Shown here: positions 7,584 through 15,374 of the stretch, piece by piece
How positions within the stretch are numbered: position 1 is the first letter of the stretch
Layout: every line of letters starts with the position of its first letter
NCBI GenBank assembly: GCA_022649055.1
Contig: JALCNL010000020.1
Location: 1 to 33,652, forward strand
Source: Megasphaera sp.
GTDB taxonomy: Bacteria; Bacillota; Negativicutes; Veillonellales; Megasphaeraceae
Length of the DNA stretch: 33,652 nt
Direction: 5' to 3'
Notes under the pieces: model-generated
Database searches by the model: none
Told to the model about the DNA's origin: nothing
What the model saw: the letters and a program-made list of their open reading frames with translations, nothing else
Translations under genes and position numbers: made by a program

Positions 7584-8999
7584 ATGGAAATTAGCGTTTT
7601 GGTTATTGTACTTAGTTTAGCTGGATTAATCTTTTTTGCATATCGAGGATTTTCTGTAATTATGATGGCGCCTATCATGGCGTTATTGGCAGCAACTCTT
7701 TCCGGTCTGGCAATCATGCCGTCTTACACGGAATTGTTTATGGGTAAGGCTGTTACATATATTAAGGCATTCTTCCCTATTTTTATGCTGGGAGCTATTT
7801 TTGGAAAGGTAATGGAAGATACCGGATTAGCCAAAAGTATTGCCAAGGCTATTATTAATGGATTGGGAAAAGATCCCAACAAAGCTATTATTTCTGTTGT
7901 CATTGCAGCTAGTGTACTCACCTATGGCGGTGTTAGTTTATTTGTTGTGGTTTTTGCAGTATATCCTTTTGCTGCCGCTTTATTTAAAGAAGCCGATTAT
8001 CCTAAACGTCTTGTTCCCGCTATTATAGCATTAGGAGCATTTACGGCAACTATGGATTGTTTGCCGGGCACTCCGCAAATTCAGAATATTATTCCTACGG
8101 CATATTTTGGTACCAATTTATATGCGGCACCTGTTGCGGGATTACTTGGAGCTGCAATTATTTATGTTTGTGGTTTCTTCTATCTTTCTCATTGTTTAAA
8201 GTCAGCAATTGCCAAGGGAGAAGGATACGGACAACATAAGTTAAATGAACCAGAAGTCAATGAAGGATTGCAGTTGGTTCCGTGGTTTATGGCGTGTATT
8301 CCTCTTTTAACTGTACTTATTGTTAATTTTCTGGTTACTCAGTTTGTCGTTTGGAATCCAGGCATCTTGGATGCCTTTAAAGAAATGAAAGGTGTTCCTC
8401 TTGTTGTGGGAGATGTAAAAAATGTGGCTAGTATATGGGCATTGATTATAGCTCTTGTGTTCGGGATTTTCTTCGCATTGATTATAGGGCGCAAAGAAGT
8501 TAGAAATGTACATGCACTTACAAAAGTGTTAAATGCCGGAGCAATCGGTTCCTTGCTGGCCATTATGAATACGGCGTCAGAAGTTGGTTATGGCAATGTT
8601 ATTTCACAGCTCCCCGGATTTCAACATATTGCACATGCTTTGATGAGTATTCAAGTGGGAGGAACGCCATTAGTATCAGAAGCAATTAGTGTTACTACGT
8701 TAGCGGGTATTACGGGATCTGCCTCTGGAGGTATGGCTATTGCTCTGGAGTTAATGTCTAAGCAATGGATGGTTTGGGCACAGCAAATTGGTATGGGGCC
8801 GGAAATCCTCCATCGAGTAGCCTCAATGGCTTCGGGGGGGTTGGATACATTGCCTCATAACGGAGCGGTTATTACCTTGCTTGCTGTTTGTGGGTTGACA
8901 CATCGAGATTCATATAAAAATATATTTGCGATTACATTGTTAAAAACCTTTGCTGTTTTTGTTATCATTATGGTTTATTCAGTAACAGGTATTCATTAA
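7584..8999 (+). CDS. GntP-family permease, probable hydroxy-acid importer
   Basis: The 471-residue protein is strongly hydrophobic with about 12 predicted membrane segments. It carries GntP-family signatures: the GAIFGKVMEDTGLAKSIA region (about 70-87), TYGGVSLFV, MDCLPGTPQIQNIIPT, the GSASGGMAIAL segment and GGLDTLPHNGAVITL near the C-terminus. GntP-family members carry gluconate, other sugar acids or D-3-hydroxybutyrate with protons. Neighbouring CoA-transferase and hydratase genes point to a short hydroxy acid, which is inference. The start at 7584 follows AAAGGAAG; an upstream in-frame start at 7557 has no site. First gene of a three-gene operon. Confidence 0.85.
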   Translation: MEISVLVIVLSLAGLIFFAYRGFSVIMMAPIMALLAATLSGLAIMPSYTELFMGKAVTYIKAFFPIFMLGAIFGKVMEDTGLAKSIAKAIINGLGKDPNKAIISVVIAASVLTYGGVSLFVVVFAVYPFAAALFKEADYPKRLVPAIIALGAFTATMDCLPGTPQIQNIIPTAYFGTNLYAAPVAGLLGAAIIYVCGFFYLSHCLKSAIAKGEGYGQHKLNEPEVNEGLQLVPWFMACIPLLTVLIVNFLVTQFVVWNPGILDAFKEMKGVPLVVGDVKNVASIWALIIALVFGIFFALIIGRKEVRNVHALTKVLNAGAIGSLLAIMNTASEVGYGNVISQLPGFQHIAHALMSIQVGGTPLVSEAISVTTLAGITGSASGGMAIALELMSKQWMVWAQQIGMGPEILHRVASMASGGLDTLPHNGAVITLLAVCGLTHRDSYKNIFAITLLKTFAVFVIIMVYSVTGIH

Positions 9000-9018
9000 G
9001 GAATAGGAGGACATTATT

Positions 9019-10578
9019 ATGGTAAAATTTGTAACTGCATCAGAAGCAGTTAAACATATCCCGGATAAAGCTACTATAGCGACTTCGGGATTTGTGGGCG
9101 GACTTGTCCCAGAGTCAATTTTGAAAGCGATAAAAAAATCTTTTTTAGAAACAGGGAGTCCTAGAGATCTTACCTCTATATTTGCAGCGGGACAGGGTGA
9201 TGGCAAGGAAAGAGGGCTGAATCATTTGGGGGAAGAAGGCTTGCTGAAACGTGTTATTGGAGGTCATTTTAATCTAAGTCCTCGTATTGGGGCGTTGGTG
9301 ATGGACAATAAAATTGAAGCGTATAATTTCCCGCAAGGAACGTTATCTCAATTATTTAGATCCATCGCGGGGCGTCGGCCGGGAATTATTACAAAAATTG
9401 GACTAGGTACTTTTGTGGATCCCCGTTTGGAAGGCGGAAAGCTAAATAAAAAAACAACAGAAAATTTAGTGGAAGTCATTCAGTTAAACGGAGAAGAGTG
9501 GTTATGGTATAAAACTGTAAAAATTGATGTGGCTATTATCAGAGGAACGACAGTAGATCAAGATGGGAATATTACAACTGAACAAGAGATAGGCAGCGGT
9601 GAAATATTATCTATTGCAGAAGCGGCCAGGGCTTGTGGAGGAATTGTTATTGCTCAAGTTAAACAAGTTGCTTCTCGTGGAACGTTGGATCCTAAAATGG
9701 TTAAGGTTCCCGGAGTGTTAGTTGATTATGTTGTCAAAGCAGAACAAGAAGATCATCTTATGACATGGGACTATGCTTTTACTCCGTTATTAAATGGAGA
9801 TTTACGAGTTCCCGTGGATTCACTGGCGCCCATGAAACTAGATAATCGTAAAATTATTGCTCGTCGTTGTGCAATGGAATTAATTCCTAATGCAGTGGTT
9901 AATCTCGGAATCGGCATGCCGGAAGGTGTCTCTTCTGTAGCAACAGAGGAAGGAGTCGGCAATCAACTTATATTGACTACGGAAGCGGGTACTATTGGAG
10001 GTGTTCCGGCTAGTGGTAATAGTTTTGGGGCATCGGCGAACGCTTCTGCTATATTAGATCAACCATATCAATTTGATTTTTATGATGGCGGTGGGCTGGA
10101 TTTAGCTATTTTAGGTTTGGCAGAAACTGATGTAGAGGGAAATATCAATGTAAGTAAATTTAATGGCCGTATAGCAGGGTGTGGCGGTTTTATCAATATT
10201 ACGCAAAGCTCTAAAAAAGTTATTTTTTGCGGTACCTTTACGGCGGGAGGATTGAAAGAAGAAATAAGAGATGGAAAATTAATTATTGTTTCTGAGGGGA
10301 AAAATAAAAAATTCAGTCAACATGTGGAACAAATTACGTTTAGCGGTGCATATGCAACGACTGTTGGACAGTCGGTACTGTATGTAACAGAACGTGCCGT
10401 GTTCCGGTTAACTGCAGCGGGAATGGAATTGATTGAAGTTGCCCCAGGTATTGATATCCAAAAAGATATACTCGACCAAATGAATTTTCAGCCCATTATT
10501 AATGATGTAAAAGAAATGGATCCGCGTATTTTTTTGGATGGACCTATGGGATTAGATTTTTATGATGTAGCAGTGTAG
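9019..10578 (+). CDS. Single-chain acyl-CoA:carboxylate CoA-transferase (family I)
   Basis: The 519-residue enzyme contains fused alpha and beta CoA-transferase domains, the layout of propionate CoA-transferase (Pct) and YdiF. The alpha half carries TSGFVGGLVPES and the GSGE/EEG region. The beta half has the catalytic Glu322 in TEAGTIGG and the YDGGGLDLAILGLAETD signature. It moves CoA between acyl-CoA and free acids through a glutamyl-CoA intermediate. AGGAGG lies nine bases upstream, and the gene starts 19 bases after the permease stop. In this operon it would activate the imported acid. Substrate cannot be read from sequence; acetate, propionate, lactate and hydroxybutyrate are all used by relatives. 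Confidence 0.9.
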   Translation: MVKFVTASEAVKHIPDKATIATSGFVGGLVPESILKAIKKSFLETGSPRDLTSIFAAGQGDGKERGLNHLGEEGLLKRVIGGHFNLSPRIGALVMDNKIEAYNFPQGTLSQLFRSIAGRRPGIITKIGLGTFVDPRLEGGKLNKKTTENLVEVIQLNGEEWLWYKTVKIDVAIIRGTTVDQDGNITTEQEIGSGEILSIAEAARACGGIVIAQVKQVASRGTLDPKMVKVPGVLVDYVVKAEQEDHLMTWDYAFTPLLNGDLRVPVDSLAPMKLDNRKIIARRCAMELIPNAVVNLGIGMPEGVSSVATEEGVGNQLILTTEAGTIGGVPASGNSFGASANASAILDQPYQFDFYDGGGLDLAILGLAETDVEGNINVSKFNGRIAGCGGFINITQSSKKVIFCGTFTAGGLKEEIRDGKLIIVSEGKNKKFSQHVEQITFSGAYATTVGQSVLYVTERAVFRLTAAGMELIEVAPGIDIQKDILDQMNFQPIINDVKEMDPRIFLDGPMGLDFYDVAV

Positions 10579-10600
10579 ATTATGAAAGCGAGGAATCATT

Positions 10601-11017
10601 ATGGCACAAGATATTAAGTATGAAGATATTCATGTTGGAGATACGGCAGCATTGTCTAAGACGATTAGCGAATACGATGTATATTCCTTTGCCGGAGTGA
10701 CAGGAGATTTTAATCCGGTTCATGTGAATTCTGAATTTGCAAAGAAATCTATGTTTAAACAACGGATTGCGCATGGCATGATTTCAGCGGGGTTGATTTC
10801 GGCTGTTTTGGGAACAGAACTTCCTGGGATTAATACGATTTATATGAATCAGGAATTGAGTTTTTTAGCACCTGTTTTATATGGAGATACATTAACAGCT
10901 ACTATTGAATGTGTTGAAAAAGATGATGCAAAACATCGTATTATTTTTAAAACTACGGTAACGAACCAAAATGATAAGGTTGTTACAGATGGAAAAGCGA
11001 GAGTAATGAAAAAATAA
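10601..11017 (+). CDS. MaoC-like (R)-specific enoyl-CoA hydratase
   Basis: The 138-residue hot-dog-fold protein carries the hydratase-2 motif GVTGDFNPVHVN with catalytic Asp36 and His41, followed by AHGMISAGLIS. Single-domain members such as PhaJ interconvert (R)-3-hydroxyacyl-CoA and trans-enoyl-CoA. It follows the CoA-transferase by 22 bases, with GCGAGGA before the ATG, and ends the operon. Its likely job is dehydration of the CoA ester made by the preceding enzyme, for example 3-hydroxybutyryl-CoA to crotonyl-CoA. Reverse use, or a different chain length, is possible. Confidence 0.88.
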   Translation: MAQDIKYEDIHVGDTAALSKTISEYDVYSFAGVTGDFNPVHVNSEFAKKSMFKQRIAHGMISAGLISAVLGTELPGINTIYMNQELSFLAPVLYGDTLTATIECVEKDDAKHRIIFKTTVTNQNDKVVTDGKARVMKK

Positions 11018-11037
11018 ATTTCATATGTTAATTTTTT

Positions 11038-11098
11038 AGATAAATAAAGAGGTTACAGTAATGATACATTTAATTTACTGTAATCTCTTTATTTATCT
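11038..11098 (+). terminator. Long-stem terminator after the maoC-like gene
   Basis: A stem of about 23 bp with one mismatch: AGATAAATAAAGAG plus TTACAGTAA on the left, and TTACTGTAA plus CTCTTTATTTATCT on the right. It begins 20 bases after the stop codon. It lacks a pure U tract but the 3' arm is T-rich. Confidence 0.75.
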
Positions 11099-11312
11099 GT
11101 ATTATGATACATTAAATAATTTGTTTGATTTGGCAATATGCCGCGATGGTTGCGATGAGACAATTAGTATAGCTGTCAGGTATGGTATTAGTGTTATCTA
11201 CATATCATATGAAAATATTGATTGACGGCATATTTCATATAAAAAAACTATGTCCCCACATTGAAAATTTGAAAGTATTTTTGCCATGTTTTTATATTAT
11301 TAAAAAATTAAT

Positions 11313-11342
11313 TTGACTTGCGATAGGTATACAATTTATACT
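11313..11342 (+). promoter_or_regulatory. Promoter for the MFS transporter
   Basis: TTGACT (11313-11318), 18-bp spacer, TATACT (11337-11342), about 90 bases ahead of the gene. Between 11100 and 11312 an imperfect inverted repeat around ATATGAAAATAT / ATATTTCATAT (about 11207-11242) is the only other structure seen. Confidence 0.6.
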
Positions 11343-11432
11343 ACTATCAGCATAAAAAAGCATAAAATATTTTTATTGATTTATTTTTATTCAACTAGAT
11401 AGGGTATTCCTATTGTGGAGGAGAAGAGTATC

Positions 11433-12677
11433 TTGATTTTTTCTATAATGGCTTTTGCAAAGAATGTTTTTTCTTCGCTGCAATATAAAAACTTTCGGTA
11501 TTTTTGGCTGGGACAATGTGTTTCTTTATGTGGAACATGGATGCAGCGGACGGCACAGGTCTGGTTAGTATATACACTTACTAATTCGCCTTTTTTAGTG
11601 GGTTTGATTGGGGTGAGCCAGTTTACTCCCATGCTTGTGTTTGCATTATTTTCCGGGGCCATTGTGGAACGAATTGCAAAGAAGAAAGTATTGCTCATTA
11701 CTCAGTTTTTATTTATGATGCAGGCAGTTTGTCTTACGGTGCTCATGTATACAGGGCATATTCATTATATATATGTTTTGATATTGAGTGCTTTTTTCGG
11801 TATGGTGCAGACGTTCGATATGCCGGCCAGACAGTCGTTTTTTATTCAACTGGTAGGCAGTGATCATCTGATGAATGCTATATCTTTAAATTCAACGATG
11901 ACGAACTTAGCAAAGATAATAGGGCCTGCACTATCAGGTATTATTATGGTGCGGTACGGTGTTGGTTTTTGTTTTTTGTTGAATAGTATTAGTTTTTTTG
12001 CTGTTTTGCTTAGTTTGATATGTATTAAAATCAACGCGGAGTCGAATCATGGACTGAAAGCTTTTCATCTTTTACAGGAAATAAAAGAAGGTATTAGATA
12101 TATTAAGGGAAATAAAAATTTAAAATTCAATGTTATTTTTATGGCGATTATTTGTACATTTGCCATGAATTTAGATGTAGTTGTCCCGGTGTATGCCAAT
12201 GAGGTGTTGCATGGCGGCAGTCGTATGTATACTTCGTTAATGAGCGCTATGGGAATAGGGGCAATGGTTGGTGCCATCTTTATGTCTGCAAGAGCGGCGA
12301 AGGGTATAAAGAAAAATTTATTCATCATTAGCATTATTATTACGTTGTCTGTACAAGTTGGAATGATGGCAGTTCATACTTATGAAGTAGCATTCGTTTT
12401 GATTGCGGGTATTGGTTTTTCTAATTTAGTATTTATGAATATGGGGAACTCTATCTTTCAACTTAATTCAGATGATATGCATCGAGGACGGGTAATGAGC
12501 GTATACTCCTTTTTAAATCAGGGGTCAACTCCCCTTGGAAATTTGTATGCCGGCACGCTTATGCAGCATATAGGAGGACGTTGGGGATTTCCGGGATGTG
12601 GAATTATGGCAGTTTTCCTAGTGGGAATTACTTGTTTTTTTAATAAAAAAGAATTAAGTTTGTGGTTACGTAATTAA
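11433..12677 (+). CDS. MFS transporter of the EntS/DHA3 type
   Basis: The 414-residue protein opens with a segment typical of this group (FRYFWLGQCVSLCGTWMQ) and has about 12 hydrophobic helices. FDMPARQSFF in the central part is the usual EntS/MFS_3 signature, and a charged loop of 30-40 residues separates the halves. Relatives export siderophores, macrolides or other amphipathic compounds by proton antiport; the cargo here is unknown. A TTG start at 11433 is preferred because GGAGGAG lies nine bases upstream. A GTG at 11415 overlaps that site and the ATG at 11448 is 24 bases away. It is monocistronic. Confidence 0.85.
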   Translation: MIFSIMAFAKNVFSSLQYKNFRYFWLGQCVSLCGTWMQRTAQVWLVYTLTNSPFLVGLIGVSQFTPMLVFALFSGAIVERIAKKKVLLITQFLFMMQAVCLTVLMYTGHIHYIYVLILSAFFGMVQTFDMPARQSFFIQLVGSDHLMNAISLNSTMTNLAKIIGPALSGIIMVRYGVGFCFLLNSISFFAVLLSLICIKINAESNHGLKAFHLLQEIKEGIRYIKGNKNLKFNVIFMAIICTFAMNLDVVVPVYANEVLHGGSRMYTSLMSAMGIGAMVGAIFMSARAAKGIKKNLFIISIIITLSVQVGMMAVHTYEVAFVLIAGIGFSNLVFMNMGNSIFQLNSDDMHRGRVMSVYSFLNQGSTPLGNLYAGTLMQHIGGRWGFPGCGIMAVFLVGITCFFNKKELSLWLRN

Positions 12678-12846
12678 AAGTAGCATACTGATTAGTTGCA
12701 ATCATATAGTAAAATATACTTTGTTTTCTATTTTAAGACTACGATAAATTTTGTATAATAAAACATAAAAAATGCTTGTATGTATAGGTGATGCATCACT
12801 ATATCGTACAAATAGTTTTTTTCGAGTATGATTCTTTTGGTATGTT

Positions 12847-12913
12847 TGCATAAATATAAAGATCAGTTAGAGAAATCATTGGGATTTTTCTAACTGATCT
12901 TTATATTTATGCA
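12847..12913. repeat. 25-bp perfect inverted repeat
   Basis: Arms at 12847-12871 and 12889-12913 are exact complements, beginning TGCATAAATATAAAG. The 17-base centre can form a further 5-bp stem (AAATC/GATTT). No poly-T follows either arm. It may terminate the MFS transcript, about 170 bases after the stop, or be a small mobile-element-like palindrome. The rest of 12678-13178 is AT-rich sequence with no gene seen. Confidence 0.7.
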
Positions 12914-13178
12914 TTGTTGTTATTTTTATAAATGAATACACTTTATTTATATATAAGTTATGTTGCTTTTATGAAACATTATATGTATAAAAGTATACAG
13001 AGATGCCTTCGTAATAATCTAATAGGGTTGTTTTTATCATTTAGGTGGATACAAGCACTATCTAGGTAATAAAAGTAATACTGAATTGTGCGATAATATT
13101 TATATAAGGAAAAACCTGATGCTCGAGTGATAATTTTTAATTATTATAATAAGTATTTTTGTAAATAAGGGGGACACT

Positions 13179-13436
13179 GTGCGTGTGTGTAAAGAAATTG
13201 TATTTAAACAAATCGGCGCAAAGATTGTGTATTACCGTAAGTTGAATGGATTAACACAGGAAAAACTTGCAGAGTTTGCCCATATAAGTACCAGCGCTTT
13301 GGGACGAATTGAAAGAGGTAAATATAATCATAATATTTCTGTAGCTGTATTGATTGATATTGCCAATGGTCTCAAAATTGATTTTTCTGTTTTGTTTGAA
13401 TTTAGCGAAATGGAAAAAAAAATGTGGTATATGTAA
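13179..13436 (+). CDS. Small XRE-family DNA-binding regulator
   Basis: The 85-residue protein is almost entirely one helix-turn-helix domain (about 10-70): IGAKIVYYRKLNGLTQEKLAEFAHISTSALGRIERGK is the Cro/CI-type fold, followed by a helix with IDIANGLKIDFSVLF. The likely start is GTG at 13179, six bases after an AAGGGGG site. An in-frame GTG two codons later is an alternative. It stands alone in an AT-rich region, with an unrecognised gene downstream. Its target is not evident; autoregulation would be usual for such proteins. Confidence 0.8.
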   Translation: MRVCKEIVFKQIGAKIVYYRKLNGLTQEKLAEFAHISTSALGRIERGKYNHNISVAVLIDIANGLKIDFSVLFEFSEMEKKMWYM

Positions 13437-13768
13437 GAAGATGGATTGCAGTGTAGTAAAAGAATAATAAGAAGTATATCTTATAGAAAAACAATAATAA
13501 TTTTTTTTATTTGGTGTATGGAAAAAAATATTAATCAAACAGTATCTTATACATATTTGAGCATATGTACTATTGATGTGAAACAATTCTATTTGGAAGG
13601 CATCCATCATATTTTTAATTAGGTGTATCCGTATCATTATAAAAAATGATAGTATTTTTAACTAAAAAGGAATGTATTATAAAAATATATGATTTATAGT
13701 TGTAAAATAAGCGGGTATACTGGCTGTAACTATATTTTTCAGATTTTCTGCAGGAGGGTTGGCATTTT
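13437..13768. other. Gap without a recognised gene
   Basis: The stretch is very AT-rich with homopolymer runs. A TATACT at 13712-13717 could be a -10 box for the next gene, but no clear -35 accompanies it. Nothing else is supported. Confidence 0.4.
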
Positions 13769-14095
13769 ATGTATTATATTCCTGATTTCGACACCTGCTA
13801 TAAAAAATATTTTCCTAATGATGCAGATACTTTTACCATGGAAATTTCGGTTGGTGAATTTGAGTATTCTATTGAAAGGTTTACAAAAATATTAATTGAC
13901 GAAAGAGTAAAAAATGGTCTTATTGATTTTATTGAACTTAATGTATCACGGCCTTTTTATGCAGCTATTATTATGCATGCTGCATATGGCCATTATAAAT
14001 GCGATTTAGAAAAGATGTTAAAAAAGTTTAATGGAACAAACGAATTCAATAACGAAATGCGAAAAATTGCATTATTGGTGAAAACCTGCACATAA
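13769..14095 (+). CDS. Unrecognised 108-residue protein
   Basis: A GGAGGG site ten bases before the ATG supports translation. The product has an acidic N-terminal third (DFDTCYKKYFPNDAD), a predicted helical middle (YSIERFTKILIDERV) and a lysine-rich C-terminal part. No signal peptide, membrane segment or familiar motif is seen. It follows the XRE regulator by about 330 bases, too far to assume one operon. AT-rich sequence around both genes would fit acquisition by transfer, but this is weak. No function is proposed. Confidence 0.6.
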   Translation: MYYIPDFDTCYKKYFPNDADTFTMEISVGEFEYSIERFTKILIDERVKNGLIDFIELNVSRPFYAAIIMHAAYGHYKCDLEKMLKKFNGTNEFNNEMRKIALLVKTCT

Positions 14096-14183
14096 TATCA
14101 ATGAGAATCAAAAATCTGGTCGGAAAGATTAAATGATTAAGAAAATAATCCGCTGTATTTTTGATAAAAGAAAAAAATATTTA

Positions 14184-14210
14184 TTGACAAATTAAAAAAA
14201 ATTATATAAT
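14184..14210 (+). promoter_or_regulatory. Possible promoter for the flavin reductase gene
   Basis: TTGACA (14184-14189) and TATAAT (14205-14210) are perfect boxes with a short 15-bp spacer, 75 bases ahead of the start. Confidence 0.45.
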
Positions 14211-14284
14211 TTGTTGTATAGAGAAAGAGTATTTTCTGTTTTAGCATATATATTATTAATATAGTTGGTAAATGGTAGAATTAT

Positions 14285-14884
14285 ATGAAATTTTTAATAT
14301 TGATGGGGAGTCCCCATAAAAATGGTAATACCATGCAATGCTTGCAGCCCTTTTGTGAAACATTGAAAAATACAGGACATGAGGTTGATTTGATATGGCT
14401 ATATGATAAAAAAATTGCCGGATGTCGTGCCTGCCGATTTTGCCAGGAAGATTGGTCAAAATTTACCTGTGTCATTCAGGATGATACAATTTTTTTGGCT
14501 GATCAGATTATGAACAGTGATTATATTGTCTTAGCAACTCCTATTTATTCCTGGTATTGTACACCTCCTATGAAAGCTTTATTGGATCGAATGGTATATG
14601 GGATGAATATGTACTATGGTGAAGGAAAAGGGCCTTCTTTATGGGCAGGTAAGAAAATGGCGATAGTGACAACCTGTGGATATAAACCAGAAAAGGGGGC
14701 GGATCTGTTTGAAGAGGGAATTCGTAGATATTGCAGGCATTCTCAGCTTCAATATATGGGAATGCTGGCGGAACGGCATTTAGGATATCAATCGGCGTTT
14801 ATGGATGAGACGAAAGCAGCACATGCCAGGGCGTTTGCTTTGAAACTTTGTGAAGCAAAAACGGGGGCAATAAGAATTCTGTAA
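14285..14884 (+). CDS. Flavodoxin-like NAD(P)H-dependent FMN reductase
   Basis: The 199-residue protein has the FMN phosphate loop GSPHKNGNT (8-16) of the NADPH-dependent FMN reductase / iron-sulfur flavoprotein group, then LATPIYSWYCTPPMKALLDR. A C47-x2-C50-x2-C53 motif (CRACRFC) plus C62 of the FTC segment lies where iron-sulfur flavoproteins carry a compact cysteine cluster. An Fe-S centre is therefore possible but unproven. The C-terminal part is short. The ribosome binding site is poor (GGTAG about eight bases ahead). It is monocistronic with its own terminator. The likely role is redox or stress metabolism. Confidence 0.8.
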   Translation: MKFLILMGSPHKNGNTMQCLQPFCETLKNTGHEVDLIWLYDKKIAGCRACRFCQEDWSKFTCVIQDDTIFLADQIMNSDYIVLATPIYSWYCTPPMKALLDRMVYGMNMYYGEGKGPSLWAGKKMAIVTTCGYKPEKGADLFEEGIRRYCRHSQLQYMGMLAERHLGYQSAFMDETKAAHARAFALKLCEAKTGAIRIL

Positions 14885-14926
14885 ACATGTGATTTAAATA
14901 AAATTATATAATCTAGTATAAAAAGA

Positions 14927-14962
14927 ACGCTGAGGGAAGGAACTTTTTTCAGCGTATTTTTT
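14927..14962 (+). terminator. Terminator after the flavin reductase
   Basis: ACGCTGA (14927-14933) pairs with TCAGCGT (14949-14955), followed by ATTTTTT. Confidence 0.85.
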
Positions 14963-15045
14963 ATGTGTGTTCCGTGAGTTTTGTTGCACATACTAAGTGA
15001 ATAGGTTTTGGGACTGTTTTTTTTACTCCAAGTAAAAATAGAACA

Positions 15046-15079
15046 AATACTATATCAAACTAATACTATATATAGTATT
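15046..15079. promoter_or_regulatory. Tandem NrdR-like boxes upstream of nrdD
   Basis: AATACTATATATAGTATT (15062-15079) is a perfect 18-bp palindrome close to the NrdR box consensus (ACACTATATATAGTGT-like). A half-matching copy, AATACTATATC, begins 16 bases earlier at 15046. NrdR binds paired boxes ahead of ribonucleotide reductase genes, which is what follows. The pair lies about 50-80 bp upstream of the -35, further than a simple blocking operator. Confidence 0.6.
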
Positions 15080-15090
15080 GTTATTATTAT

Positions 15091-15129
15091 AATCATGATA
15101 TATAATAGAATATATTGTATATCATGATT
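15091..15129. repeat. 12-bp inverted repeat abutting the nrdD -35
   Basis: AATCATGATATA (15091-15102) and TATATCATGATT (15118-15129) are exact complements with a 15-base spacer. The right arm overlaps the first bases of the -35 at 15128. Good position for an operator of an unidentified regulator. Confidence 0.45.
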
Positions 15130-15156
15130 GACAATTTCGTGTGCTTGCTTTATACT
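15128..15156 (+). promoter_or_regulatory. Promoter of nrdDG
   Basis: Perfect TTGACA (15128-15133), 17-bp spacer, TATACT (15151-15156). The predicted leader is about 210 bases. It contains a short AGTAC/GTACT hairpin followed by TTTT (15169-15186) and a 7-bp inverted repeat, ATTATAC/GTATAAT (15331-15350), that may form a second weak promoter or operator. Confidence 0.75.
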
Positions 15157-15374
15157 AAAAAAACCGAGTACCGGAGTACTTTTAACTAATTTTTAACTTT
15201 AGAGTTGCAGGTTGTGTGACTTCGATGGTAAATTTGTTTGAACAAAATACGGTATTTTTGAGGCAACAGGGAATATATTTTTTGTGCTGTCCTTTTTTAT
15301 GATTTCGTGATATCGGAAAAGGTTAAACGTATTATACTATAAGGTATAATGATATTTGTTTGGAGGGTCAGAGG

